Shown in pieces: positions 1-10,769 of a stretch of DNA of 64,000 nt; position 1 is the stretch's first letter, and the number at the start of each line of letters is the position of its first letter. Source of the DNA: Galerina marginata (Eukaryota; Basidiomycota; Agaricomycetes; Agaricales; Galerinaceae). Location of the stretch: assembly GCA_023014335.1 (NCBI GenBank), contig JAECYW010000002.1, positions 434,001 to 498,000 of the forward strand, read 5' to 3'. The notes beneath the pieces are model-generated. The model worked only from the letters and a program-made list of their open reading frames with translations, ran no database searches and was not told where the DNA came from. The position numbers and the translations under genes are program-made.

Positions 1-1441
1 CTCCTTGGCCGTCGAGTGGCCGTCCTCCGCCAGACTCGCCATCAGAGTGACAGCGAAAGGCATGTACCCCAACACACCCACTAAACGGCCAACGTCTGGA
101 TCATCCTTCGAGCTCGGGTTGATGTCGTGGAAAATACGAAGGCAAGATTCTTCATCTGTAGGTTCAATATTCTTCGATTGCCAGTTAATTGCGTTGTAAC
201 AAGGCGGACGATTTCCTCGCATTGTTACCAATATGGCGATATGATCCAGCTTGGCGAGCGTCCGGAGTATGTCTTCGACCTGCTTCTGGGACCCACCGGA
301 CCCATTCCAGGGTGTTTCGAAGTTGTCCAGGATAAGCAAGCGTGGGTTCGTTGAGGTGTTGAGTTCGGATATAATTTTTTCGAGGGTGACCTGTTTGTCT
401 CCTGGTACTTGCAACTGGATGTGCAATGTCTCGAGGAGGAGAGCCGCCGATGTCGCTCCATTACAAGGCACCCAGACATAATTCCCATGTGCAAACCGTT
501 CTTGAACGAGAGGCGATTCGACGACGGCCAGAGAAACCGATGTTTTCCCCATCCCGCCAGGACCGAGAATGCAGACGCGAGACGTTTCCTCCTTTACAAG
601 TAACTGCACGATCTTGTCGACAAGACTATCGCGTCCATAGAAAACCTCAGGTTTCAGAGGTATCTGTTGTCGCGCGACCGTGTCTGGGCGGGGTGTCATG
701 GCAGATCGCTCCAGGAGCTCATGAAATTCTTCTACTCTGGCGGCAACGTGCTTTACATCTTTGTAAATATCGTCGACTTTGTTCGCCATCTTCTCAAGAC
801 GGGTATTGAGTTCCAGCAGGAGGTCAGAGTCGCGCAGGTCATTGGAAAGCTGGAGAAGATCGCGTGTCAGTTGTGCGGGTCAAGAGTAATATGCATGATC
901 ATCCACAGACATACCTTGAATTTCTCCAGAGCGGTTGAGAGCCGGTCCATACAGTCTTCTAGTGTACTTGTATTGAGTTCTCTGTAAACTGCGATCACCC
1001 ATCTGTTCTGCTCGCTTATTTCCGTCAAATCTTCGTTGATTGTCCCGAGGGTGCTGAAATATCATGAGCAAGTTTCGTCGACCACGATTTGTAGAGGCAT
1101 ACCGGAGCAGTCCTTTAATATCCCCTTCAATCCCCTTCGCGGCCCTCACAACCACCTCCCTGCTGCCTTCCTCGTTCTTTGCTGTTACATGCGCCACGAT
1201 CACGACCATGAGATGGCCGACCCTATCTTGTAGTTCCTTGACTTTTGATTCGACAGCCGACGCTTCCTGATGACATTTTTTTTGTTCAATAACCATTAAC
1301 CTTCAAAGGCGGAATTCGACGAACCTCGCAAACTTCAATAATCTTCAGAGCGACTTCAATCGACTCTTGCAGCAAGGGAACTGGTATGATCCCGGCTGCA
1401 GATTGTAGCATCTCCAGCACCTCCTTTGCGCTGGCTGTCAT
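1..1441 (-). CDS. NLR-like NTPase (NB-ARC/NACHT type), 5' part, cut by window edge
   Basis: Only the N-terminal half is present; the gene runs off the left edge. Four exons read as 1441-1325, 1266-1103, 1053-915 and 849-1, all in frame with GT..AG introns. The first roughly 240 residues form a helical, leucine-rich N-terminal domain. It is followed by FYGRDSLVDKIVQLL and a Walker A loop GPGGMGKT (about nt 541-564), a Walker B LLILDNFE (about nt 319-345), and a downstream ILVTMRGNRPP that fits the sensor/RNBS-B position of STAND ATPases. A winged-helix-like stretch with LGYMPFAVTLMASL follows before the edge. This is the layout of agaricomycete NLR proteins, thought to act in non-self recognition and programmed cell death. 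The C-terminal repeat domain (usually TPR, ankyrin or WD40) lies outside the window and cannot be named. ATG 1441 was chosen because it opens an uninterrupted spliced frame; an additional 5' exon near 1592-1760 is possible but could not be joined in frame. Confidence 0.85.
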
Positions 1442-2188
1442 ATATTGTGTTGTCGTTGGAATTACTGAATGAATATTTTCCGATGATTTCTGGATTTAAC
1501 TGTTCGTCAGAGATTGCAAAGCGAATCAAGCTTCTAAGCCCTCACCTGATCGAATTTCGTTGTCATTATATTGTTCGAATTCGCGGTAGTGCTATTCTCC
1601 TTCGTTTTGGGGACGACCGCTATGGCCAGTTGATTTTCGGGTGGTTTCTGAAGAGTGCGGGATGTCACCAGCCAGCGGGTTTTCATAGCCCGAATCGGTG
1701 CTCACCTCAACCTCAACCTCATCAGATTTTGTCGTCGTGAGGTTCTTCTTGGAACTCCATTTGCTGGGCAGAGGACACCAGGAGAAACACCCAGCAGACA
1801 TGGTTGGCAATAATTGCGAAAAGCAAGACGTGGTTTTTGCTGCGCGGCCCCTCTGATCCTCGACAAACGGGTGGGGCGTACATAGCAGTTACCTGAGGTG
1901 GTGTGGGTGAAAACCTGATCGCTATCATGAGTGACCGCGACGATGTATTTTTAGCTGTGCGATGTGGCTGTGCTCCTTCGCTCAGTGTTCCGAATCCCAA
2001 ACCACATAGATCTCTAATGTACCAGCAGACGAGAAACAAATTGACAATTTTAATAAATGCTACATATACACTCCTACAAGTTATGGTACAAAAAGATAAT
2101 GTTTCCCTCCAGAGTCCATTCATTGTTGACATCGACCCAGAGATTCCTCATACGAATGACAATTTAATCATCCATCTCGTCAAAAGGC
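1442..2188. other. Intergenic, between NLR 5' end and xanA-like 3' end
   Basis: This should hold the promoter of the NLR-like gene and the 3' end of the dioxygenase gene. A minus-strand open stretch at 1592-1760 is rich in acidic and serine residues and might be a 5' exon of the NLR gene, but its frame stops before a usable splice. Nothing else is recognised. Confidence 0.4.
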
Positions 2189-3692
2189 TTAGGCATAAGC
2201 TTTCACATCCTCCGCAGATGGTCCCTCGGGTTCGTCGGACGCCGCGAGGTTGCACTGGTGGAACGCCCGCACCTCCTCGGGCTTGAACGCGCCGACGACG
2301 GTGTGCAGGAGGCCGCGGTTGTGAAAGAGGACAAAGTCGTTCTCATGCCTGAATGGGGAGATATAATAAGTTTCAGGTCATGTTCAAGTGAAAGTGAAGA
2401 ATCAAAAGATGGAGGCTCGTACCAATCATGTGGGTATATTAGCTACGGATTAATACAGTTAGTTGATTAATGAATGAGGAGATACAATGAGAGCAGACAT
2501 ACGGAAGGGGCGATGCCGGGTCTTTGCATCTTATAGAGCAGCCCGCGGACCTCTTTCAGGTCGGTGATGTGTGCACCGTCGGGGAAGAGCGCGCCTTCGC
2601 GGTTGGCGCCTGCGGGCAGGGGGTCAACAAGGAGCTCCATCGCGCCGCATGGGTGCACTTCAAAGTGCAGGTCGCCCGTTCCGGGATTCTTCCAAAGCTA
2701 AAGAGGCCGGGGACCATCAATTCTTCACAAAACCAGATATCAAAAGGAAACAACGCGCACCACCGGGAACGTCTTCACCTTGCTCTCCTCCCACGGCGGC
2801 AGCTCCTCCAGCGGCAGCTCGAGCCCCTCCACCTCGATCCCCAGCCCAGTAGGCAGAGCATGTGCCGGGGCCATCCACACATACGGGTGCGGGGCGTACC
2901 TCACCCGCGCCCTCACCGCGAGGCTCTTCAGCTCCGGCGGCAAGATCTCAAACATCACCTTCCCCGACACGAACGCCGTCGTGCCGAGGGGCACATCCAG
3001 CACGTCTCCGGTCCCATCGTCGTACCGAGCCACCTGCCGCGCGCCCTGCGGGACTGTCAGCCCGTATAGGGTGGTCACCTTGGGCGGGTTGAGCTCGTAC
3101 AGCGCGGCGTCGATGTGCCATCTGTAGAACCGCGTCGCTCCCTTGGCCTCGTCCTCGGGTGAGACGCGGGTTTTGTGGAAGGTCGTGTGTGAGGGGTGCT
3201 TGAGCTTGGCTTCGGCGAGGCCTTCGTGGTTGTACACAGTGCCGTTGCCGATGAGCTGCACTTGCGGAACGGAGGGGATGGTTTTGAGGTCTGGGTGGAG
3301 GATGGACTTTTTGGTTTCGCCGGTTTTGTTGTTGCCGTGGCCGTAGCTCTCGGATTGGGGGTCGAAAGCCTGGTGGGTGAAAGAGTTAGAGGTGATAGTG
3401 AACGATTCTCCGGGGATGATACGGACCTTTGTCAAGGCGTATTGCTGGGCTGGTGTCACCTTTGCATCTCTGAACAAGAGTGCGCCGTGCTAAGAACAGG
3501 TACATTGTCGATGAGGACCATGCATCCCACGTGGATGTCGATACAAACCTTGTACAGCGCCTGCTCGATCTCCTTGAACTGTTCCGCGCTGACCTCTGCA
3601 GGGTTCACGCCCTTGACCTCCCGTCCGAAATCAGCGAGCTTGGAGGCATCTGCGGACGCAGGGAGCGGAAGAGGAATGAGTTCGATGGCCAT
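2189..3692 (-). CDS. xanA: Alpha-ketoglutarate-dependent xanthine dioxygenase (XanA/TauD family), copy 1
   Basis: Exact six-exon model: 3692-3549, 3489-3427, 3369-2761, 2697-2503, 2442-2423 and 2348-2189 (144/63/609/195/20/160 nt), giving 396 residues. The protein follows fungal XanA closely: ADFGREVKGV near the start, FDPQSESYGHG, ILHPDLKTIP, the iron-binding H-x-D in RWHIDAALY, DDGTGDVLDVPLGTTAFVSG, MQRPGIAPS, then LFHNRGLLHTVVGAF with the distal iron-binding His, and a C-terminal Arg (RAFHQCN) expected to bind 2-oxoglutarate. Family members hydroxylate xanthine to uric acid using Fe(II), O2 and 2-oxoglutarate, an alternative to xanthine dehydrogenase in purine use. There is no signal peptide, so a cytosolic enzyme is expected. 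A 20-nt microexon encodes the LIYPHDW stretch. Substrate is inferred from family resemblance; another TauD-type substrate is possible. A paralog with the same exon lengths lies at 14289-15752. Confidence 0.9.
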
Positions 3693-3764
3693 TGCTGTAC
3701 TATGTAGTGTTGGTAGTAGATTCCGATAAGTAATGGTGCTACTGCTCCAAGGTCCGAATGGCCT

Positions 3765-3772
3765 CTATTTAT
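3765..3772 (-). promoter_or_regulatory. TATA-like box upstream of xanA copy 1
   Basis: On the minus strand this reads ATAAATAG, about 70-80 nt upstream of the ATG at 3692. Spacing suits a core promoter; no experimental support. Confidence 0.4.
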
Positions 3773-4198
3773 CCAACTGAGCAAGATCACGACGTTCCTG
3801 AACGGGCGACGGCATTGGAAGATATGATCATGCAGCACATGGCTGAGAAGGACAACATGTCAGTACCCGACGTCGGACAGGCATAGAATGGAAGCGAAAA
3901 GAAAGCGAAAATATGTGTTGAGAGGTTTGGGACACACAAAATTTCCTTGATTCAAGTCGAAAGGCAAGTGCATAGGCGTCAAGGTCCATGGGGAATGCTT
4001 ACTACGTCACAATCGTCAAACAGTCAATTGACCGCAGTTCATGATCTGCCTTATATCGGACTGGAATCGGACATCGAAATTGGAACTCATGATTTTTGCG
4101 TGTTGCATGGGCATAAAGCAGTATAGTGGAACATACGTACGACCGTGCATGCGAAAAAGTAAGGTAGGGCAAAACCAGAAGGAAAAGAGGTAATCCAT
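3773..4198. other. Intergenic between xanA copy 1 and RPL21
   Basis: Holds the xanA copy 1 upstream region and the RPL21 3' end. No convincing ORF, RNA gene or repeat was seen. Confidence 0.4.
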
Positions 4199-4884
4199 CT
4201 AGATTGTCGTCTCGTAGCGGACGGGCACGATCGTCTGGGGTGCGTTCTCGGAGGTCGAGACGGTACGGGCTTCCCGAGGGAGGGCAGGGATACGTCGCAG
4301 GTTCACTCGCTCTGTACCATTCGTTCGTAAATCAGTTTTCATGCAAATAAAAGCAGATAGTTATGTGAACTTACCGCCCTTCTCTTTTGCAACGGCGTGT
4401 GCATCGTGGTTGGCTTTTACTCTGTCCAAAAACTCTTGACGGCACTTTGAGTGGCGCACATGCTCGACACGGAGGTTCACCCGCTTCTCCAGGTAGCGGT
4501 TTCCGACAACCTTGTACACGATGACACCGACGGCGGCGGGGGTGACGTTGTACACAATACCGGTGCGGCTAAGGAAACCAATGACAACTTCGATTAGAAG
4601 TGCACAGATAAATGTAAGCGACAAGACGAACGTACCCATGGTAGTATTTATGGGGCATGCCCTTTTGCTGGGCCGCGTTGGCCTTGATGTCGACGATGTC
4701 TCCTACGTGGTAGTTGATGAGGAAAGTAGACAGTTTAACGGGGCCATGCTCTAAGATGAAAACCACAAGATCAGCACCTCCATCCCTCAAACACCCAGCT
4801 GAATAGCTCGAGAAATAGCGCACCCTTGAAGCCCCGCTTGAACATATGGCGCGTACGAGCGCGGTAACCGAATGAGTGAGGCAT
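4199..4884 (-). CDS. RPL21: 60S ribosomal protein L21 (eL21)
   Basis: Exact four-exon model: 4884-4824, 4750-4636, 4568-4375 and 4311-4199, summing to 483 nt (160 residues, the usual eL21 length). The protein starts MPHSFGYRARTRHMFKRGFK and continues with YHVGDIVDIKANAAQQKGMP, TGIVYNVTPAAVGVIVYKVV, GNRYLEKRVNLRVEHVRHSK and the conserved ending PQTIVPVRYETTI. eL21 is a structural protein of the cytosolic large ribosomal subunit. The gene is divergent from RPS9 with 315 bp between the two start codons, so the promoter is probably shared. The second residue is Pro rather than the Gly common in eL21; the frame leaves no better start nearby. Confidence 0.97.
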
Positions 4885-5199
4885 CTTGAGGACTGCATAG
4901 AATCAGCACCCTTTCCATCACCTACAGGCAGCAGAACGGGACTCACAGCAGGCGTTGTCGTTGTCCTATCCGATGTTCTCGACTGCACAATTTGGTGTGG
5001 ACCGGGAATCGCCGAGTGGCTTAGGAGGTGCTGTACAGTTGTGGCGGTGCGCCAAAGCCTAATTTGCTTGTCCCTGTTTATCCATCTCCCAATTCGCCAG
5101 ACGGTCGTGCAAGGAGGTTTTCGTCGTAACCGCCAATCCTCAAGACTCACGTCGTCGTCGTCCCCATCGTCGACCTCGTAAACAAAAACACAACTCAAA
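4885..5199. promoter_or_regulatory. Shared divergent promoter region of RPL21 and RPS9
   Basis: The 315 bp between the RPL21 ATG (minus) and RPS9 ATG (plus) must contain both core promoters and both 5' UTRs. No classical TATA box was seen. Co-regulation of the two ribosomal protein genes is inferred from the geometry only. Confidence 0.6.
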
Positions 5200-6075
5200 A
5201 TGCCCAGGTAATGTCCCTGCTATCGTACATGTGAGCTCATGTGTTAACGAATGCGAGACCAGGGCCCCGCGGAACCACTCAAAGACGTGAGTTTGCTTTT
5301 GATCTCCAGATACCTCTCGTCAAGATCCACTTGCAAGTGGAGGGTGATAGCAGTTGTGCTGACAAGCCAATGCTCCCCATCGTTTGTTACTCTGTAACAA
5401 ATATACAGTTACAACGTCCCCCGCCGACCATTCGGTTCGGCCCGTCTCGATGCTGAGCTGAAGGTACAGTTCTTTTCATATATTTTCCCTCGTCAGGCCT
5501 TTGAAATTTTCTATTACCCACCCAGCTCGCCGGCGAGTACGGCCTACGCAACAAGCGCGAAATCTGGCGTATCGCCCTCATCCTCTCCAAGATCCGTCGT
5601 GCCGCCCGTGAGCTGCTCAAGCTCGATGACAAGGACCCCAAGCGCCTGTTCGAGGGTAACGCCCTTATCCGCCGGCTTGTACGCATCGGTGTGCTCGATG
5701 AGACCCGCATGCGTCTCGATTACGTGCTCGCCCTCAAGGTCGAGGACTTCTTGGAGCGCAGGCTGCAAACGCAGGTGTTCAAGAGCGGGCTCGCGAAGAG
5801 CATTCACCATGCGCGTGTGTTGATCAGACAGAGGCACATTCGGTGCGTGCATCCGATTTTTTACGCTCATTTTATTTATGTCATTCTTTCTTTTTAGTGT
5901 TGGAAAGCAAATCGTCAACGTCCCCTCCTTCGTCGTCCGTCTCGACTCCCAAAAGCACATTGACTTCGCCCTCACCTCGCCCTACGGAGGAGGCCGCCCC
6001 GGACGCGTCAAGCGCAAGCGTGCCGCTGCCGCTGCCAAGAAGGAGGAGGGTGGTGACGAGGATGAAGAGGAGTAG
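5200..6075 (+). CDS. RPS9: 40S ribosomal protein S9 (uS4)
   Basis: Exact five-exon model: 5200-5207 (8 nt), 5263-5286, 5409-5463, 5526-5842 and 5898-6075, total 582 nt, 193 residues. It starts [11 protein letters not shown] and continues [80 protein letters not shown] and [19 protein letters not shown], ending in an acidic DEDEEE tail. This is eukaryotic uS4, a primary 18S rRNA-binding protein of the small subunit important for decoding fidelity. The very short first exons, with introns packed near the start codon, are common in fungal ribosomal protein genes. It is divergent from RPL21. Confidence 0.97.
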
Positions 6076-6210
6076 ACTAATTGCATGCTTCGCACTCTTA
6101 TGTTTTTTTTTGTTGTACCGTATGCCGTTGACTCTATGCTATGATGATGCATGCGCTCCTCCCACTGCTTGTTGGTTAAGGAAAGGATAATATGTCATTG
6201 TGTTGTGTTA

Positions 6211-8930
6211 CTACGAGAAGCCTGTCCGTATGGTGGGTTTGAATATGGGGAATGGGTGGGCTTCTGTGTTAAAGACATGTTCTGGAAAGCAAGAAAATCA
6301 ATGACACCAACTTGTTTGTTCAGGATGTGGGCTTACCATCTAACGATATCACATCAGAGCTCTCAAATAGCAAATACAAGTACTTCAGCGTCTCGCTCTA
6401 GGATTCCAGCCCCTCAATTAGCCCAGATTCCACCATCCCAGCAGCAAACAAAAACTCACCAAAAAGAACGTCTCCATCTTATCCTCCTGCCGTGCAGGGT
6501 TCTCATCCACGTTGACGACAGTCGCATATCCTCCGTTCCCCTCAACGCGGCAGTGCTTCTCGATAGCCTGGAAGATCCGCCAGCCATGGTCGCGGTATCG
6601 CTGGTCGCCCGTCAGTCGGTATGCGAGGAAGAGCGACTCGACGGTTTCGGGGCGCAGCATGTAGCGCGCGTCGTAAGGTGGGAATTCGCCAACGCTGGTT
6701 GGTAGGAGAGGATGAGAGGAGCGTGGAGGCAAGGGGAACGAGAGAGAGGACTTACGCTGCACCTTTGATGTACCAGTCTGGAGGAGCGTTGGGGTACCCA
6801 TCCATGCCATCGCTTTGCACCCGGAAGTACACAATCTCAGGAGAAAGCCCTCTGCAAAAGAAAAAGGAACACCAGGACATCAATCCACCTCTCGCTCCCA
6901 GCACTCATGCAAGTAACACAAGAACTTACGTAGCAGTATCATGCGTATGCATGCATGTCTTGACCAACTCCACCCCCGTCTTCCAATCCCGCATGCCCTT
7001 CTCGGACAGCTCGTCCGGGCGAGGGGGGATAGACACGGGGTGCACCAGCGCACCGGTGCGTGTTGCGCCGAGCATGAGGGAGCCGCCGAAGAAGCAGACG
7101 AGGTGGTCTTGTTTGGGGGTGAGGCGCCATGTCCTTTGAGTTGTAAAGATTGTCGTCAGCTGGATGTCCATTGCCAGCGCCCCGCGGGGAGGAAAGAAGG
7201 GCAAACGATACTCACAGGTCGCCGTTGGCGTCGTCTTCGGGTACGAGCTCGGAGGTGTAGGTCATCTTGTTGCCCATGCTCTGTTGGAGGAGGTAGGCAT
7301 GGACAGCGTCCATGGCGTCTTCGTACATCTGCGACGGTGTGGCATTATTATTAGCTTGCTGCTAGAAGGGAATGGAATGGAATGACACGTACATCACGGT
7401 ACACCTTTTCAGAGCTGTTCTGAAAAATCCAAACATCAGTTGGCAGAGGCTACGATGGGAGAGCAGGATGCACCGTCTGTAGATACTGTTTTCTACAGGA
7501 AAGAAAAGGGTATGAATATTTAAGGGAAGAATGCAGACATTTATGGGGAAACTGACAACAAATACTCATAGAAAGAATCTCCTCTAGACCCAAGACGAAT
7601 TACAGAGGTGTCAAATTGACCATCCTCGATGCTGAAAACATTTCAGTCAAGAGAATTCCAAATAATTGACACGTAAACAAACCGCATAAATATCGACGCC
7701 AGCCCATGAGGCAACCTAGCACGTTTGACCACTTCCATTACCTGTCCTCGCCCGATAAGTGCAACCAAACTCAGAAAGAAAAGAAAAACAACCTTTTCGA
7801 CAGCGCGCCAATACTCCTCCCTCCCAGTCAACTGACTCAAATATCGGAACTCGAGCTGGAGTGTGGCCACCTCCGCGATGCTGGACAAGCCAGGGAAGTC
7901 CTTCGTGTGGTATCCCTTCCTTTCAGCGAGGTTGATGACAGGTAATGGTAGGCCAGACGGCGTGTCGAAGGTGGGAAGCATCCTGTCTGCGAGCTCGGTC
8001 GCTTTTTGGAGGTAGACCGGGTCATGGTCGGATAGGTGGTACGCGGAGAGGAGGCCACCGAGGACGCGAATGGTTGTCTGTGGACGACAAGTGAATTTCC
8101 AGTCATGAATTTCCCAAGTGAAGAGGATAGGGAAGTTGAAGGACGCACCTCGAATGTGCTGAAACTGTCATCACGCTCGAACGACAACTTCTCTGCCACC
8201 CAGTCCCGAGCACGAGAATATTCGTCTTTTAGACCCATTATTTGCAGACTGTCGAGCACGTCCACGACCATGTACCCGATTCCGCCTGCTTTTGTCAGGT
8301 TGGACCCTTTTTGGCAGATGGGGTGGTATTCGTCGTCGCCCATTGCATTCGTTTCTGAAAAAGGTTGACCGTTAGCATGGTGGGTGCTTCAGATCATGAA
8401 TAAATAAGGCGTACCATATGTATGCCATGAATGCTAAGCAGATAAGTTAGCCAAAGAATCGTCGCACGTTGAAGAAGTTAACGCACTCTGAACGCTTCCA
8501 CTACAGCGTCGCGTTTTTCCACATCAGGTGGGAGATAAGTTAGTGTTGGTTGATAGGCTTCCGGAGCTCCATCGTAGTGTTCTGAGAATCCAATCCATTC
8601 GTTGAGAAAGTCGATAAGGATAGAAGGGTTCTGCAAACACGAGTGAAAGCGTGAGCGAGGTGCCTCGAGCGTAAATCCCGACACGGAGGGAAGACATACC
8701 AAGTAAAGGTAGACCCCAGCAGCTAATAGAACGGGTAATAAAACGAGTGTAGTTGGGAAAGGAGACGAAGCGCCGCCAGCTGTCGCGCTCTGTGTTGAAG
8801 AATAAATAGGTTAGGGAAGGTCCTGGCTTACAACCAGAAATAAACGTACCCCTCTCCCCAACTTAGAGACATCCAGCGTCTTCTTTAGAGTTTCCTTCTT
8901 TCCCTTCTTGCGTGCACGAACGTCGTTCAT
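6211..8930 (-). CDS. Class I alpha-1,2-mannosidase (GH47), type II membrane protein
   Basis: A heavily split gene with about 15 coding exons, encoding roughly 590 residues. The N-terminus has a short basic cytosolic segment (RARKKGKKETLKK), then a signal anchor LVLLPVLLAAGVYLYL. The luminal catalytic domain shows HSWHTYETNAMGDDEYHP, GGIGYMVVDVLDSLQIMG, GDSFYEYLLKQYL, CFFGGSLMLG, YMLRPETVESLFLAYRLTGD, METFFLSETLKYLYLLF and FNTEAHPFPIF near the C-terminus. These are GH47 hallmarks, including the acidic residues of the active site and the final Thr-Glu-Ala-His motif linked to calcium binding. Such enzymes trim mannose from N-glycans in the ER or Golgi. A 19-nt microexon encodes HSWHTY. The start at 8930 gives the usual short cytosolic tail; an in-frame ATG at 9008 would add 26 residues. 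ER versus Golgi assignment cannot be decided from sequence alone. Confidence 0.93.
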
Positions 8931-9206
8931 ATCGACCGGTGTTGGTCGTGGTCGTTGGCTTCCAACGGAGTTGCGATCATTACTTACCTGGCGCCCTCCT
9001 GGGAGCAATCGGAGCGACGGATCAATCGATCAACGGGATGACTTTTGCGGGTTCCGAAACTTGCCTTTAAGTCGAACGCCGAACTTCCCCTCACATTCTT
9101 TCTGTTGGATAAGATATGTGAACTGGAAAACAGAGCTGCTGATTCCTTTGAATACATGCAAGCTTTCCCTGATGACGAACTCGACAATGTCGAGAGGCGC
9201 ATTTGG
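8931..9206. other. Upstream region of the GH47 gene with a minus-strand ORF
   Basis: A minus-strand ORF (9030 to about 9207) reads DPNAPLDIVEFVIRESLHVF and onward, and continues in frame across the adjacent hAT-like insertion once the insertion and one target duplication are removed. No family recognised. Confidence 0.3.
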
Positions 9207-9879
9207 ATCCCCTTTAGGGACTAGCATGGTAACGTGATTTCCGCGGAAAAATCCGTAAAATAAGGACCGGTTAACCTCGGTCCAGAACCGTGGAAAATTC
9301 AATAAACCGTGGTTTTCCGGTCCTTGGCAGGGACTTAGATAAGGTTAACTAATATCTATTAGTAAATCTAAGTCTAAATATACACATATAAATAAGTTAG
9401 TAATGAGATTAGATTGCCGCCTCTCTTTGGCCTCCCTGGGCACGATTCCCCAGTGAATATTACAGGGATCTAAAGTAAATGACTATCAAATGCTTATTAG
9501 AGTGTATACTACCTTTGGGAAGATGTCGAGCGCCCCAAATGTTTACATCTGACTTTGCCTTAGATTTTTTGTATGACTTTAAAGCATTACAATGTAGGCC
9601 GCTTTCCTCTGCGGCGGGAACTGGCATAATTGACTGGATAAAACAACTTGCAGTACTATTTGTTATCAAGTACAGATGTATTTAATCACTAGAAACCCTG
9701 GAGCGTGCAAACGCGCGTTAGAAAACAACGTTTCTCGAGCTATAAATGCGGTGGGCTAAAAATAGGCACGGTTTACCGGTAACCGTGCTAACCGTTCCGT
9801 ACCGTACCGTATTTGGCCGGAACCGCGGTTTTGTTACCGGTCCGTACCGGAACGTACCATGCTAGTCCCTAATCCCCTT
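9207..9879. mobile_element. Non-autonomous hAT-like element with 8-bp target duplication
   Basis: The ends carry near-perfect terminal inverted repeats beginning TAGGGACTAGCATGGTA (left 9215; right end at 9871 on the other strand). They are flanked by identical 8-bp direct repeats ATCCCCTT at 9207-9214 and 9872-9879. An 8-bp duplication plus a TIR with this start is typical of the hAT superfamily. The 657-bp body has no transposase ORF, so it must be mobilised in trans. Sub-terminal sequence repeats short ACCGGT/CCGTACCGG-like motifs in both orientations. The perfect target duplication points to a fairly recent insertion. Confidence 0.88.
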
Positions 9880-10281
9880 CATGATCAAAAAGATGAACTG
9901 GCCGGGCTTAAGCTTCCTAAGTACAAGCCTGAGTTCTCGCGACACTAGACATAACCAGTACATAATCATTGCGTGCCAGGTTGCTGTGTCCCATTGTGAT
10001 AGTCTAACAGATGTCGATGGACAGGAATTAAATCGCAAAATTCTCATTGACCGAGGGCTATGTCATTGCAAACTTGGCCACAGACATGTCGGGCTTACAA
10101 CATGGAATCGATTAAGATACAGATCCATACTCATCCTACATCACGACTGGTACAAACGTAAGTACTAAGGGTTATCATCCTATTTGTCATGTCAATTATC
10201 CTGAGATACCAACGAGATACACTATTAGGACCCTTTTAAGAAAAGAGCCAGATAACACACCAGCAGTGGCTGAACAATGGT
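9880..10281. other. Interrupted minus-strand ORF remnant and spacer
   Basis: The minus strand from about 10047 to 9880 reads KLKPGQFIFLIMKG just before the hAT-like insertion and is in frame with DPNAPLDIVEF on its other side. It may be the remains of a gene disrupted by the element. No homologous family recognised. Confidence 0.3.
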
Positions 10282-10630
10282 TCAATACATTCTGACACTG
10301 AGCATGAAATCGCCAGTCAGTGGCCCTTTTTCAGTGGACATGTTGCTGCGATCCGCGTAATTAACCTTGAAGTAGACTACGTCTGGGTCTCCAGGAGCAA
10401 CGACGGTGTGCGCTCCATAAGAATAGGAGCTATAAGTTTCACCTGCATTGATGGTCTGTCTTGTGCTGTCCGGCTGAATAACGATCACAGGGATGGTGTT
10501 CTGGTTCTTGATGTACAAATAATAAGTACTGGAAAGTATGGCTAGAAACGTAGTTAGACCTGTAGGTATCATGCAAAAATCAATACGCACGGCCGCCGGC
10601 GGAAGACGATTCAAGATGTTGGGACGACAT
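10282..10630 (-). CDS. Small protein of unknown function, 99 residues
   Basis: Exact two-exon model 10630-10591 and 10541-10282 (300 nt). The protein begins MSSQHLESSSAGGPILSST and continues YYLYIKNQNTIPVIVIQPD, GETYSSYSYGAHTVVAPGDP and GPLTGDFMLSVRMY. Alternating hydrophobic and polar residues suggest a small all-beta domain. There is no signal peptide or membrane segment. A TATA box lies about 130 nt upstream, supporting a real transcription unit. I do not recognise the family. Confidence 0.65.
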
Positions 10631-10760
10631 ATTTGTCAATTTGCGTCAATGTAAAGAAACGAGGAATCAGGCGACAGCGATCAGGCGAAGAAATAGGATG
10701 AGGATACAAGAGGTGTTGATGTAGAGACGTTTGATAAGGAATGCCAATACAGTAGGCTTC

Positions 10761-10769
10761 CTTTATATA
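10761..10769 (-). promoter_or_regulatory. TATA box of the 99-residue protein gene
   Basis: Minus strand reads TATATAAAG, about 131 nt upstream of the ATG at 10630, leaving room for a 5' UTR of about 100 nt. Confidence 0.5.

Noticed and set aside
1592..1810. Possible upstream coding exon of the NLR gene
   Set aside because: The frame meets a stop before any donor that joins in frame to the exon at 1441.
5011..5035. tRNA-like A-box (GCCGAGTGGCTTAGG) in the RPL21/RPS9 intergenic region
   Set aside because: No matching B-box, T-arm or acceptor stem follows within tRNA range; probably chance.
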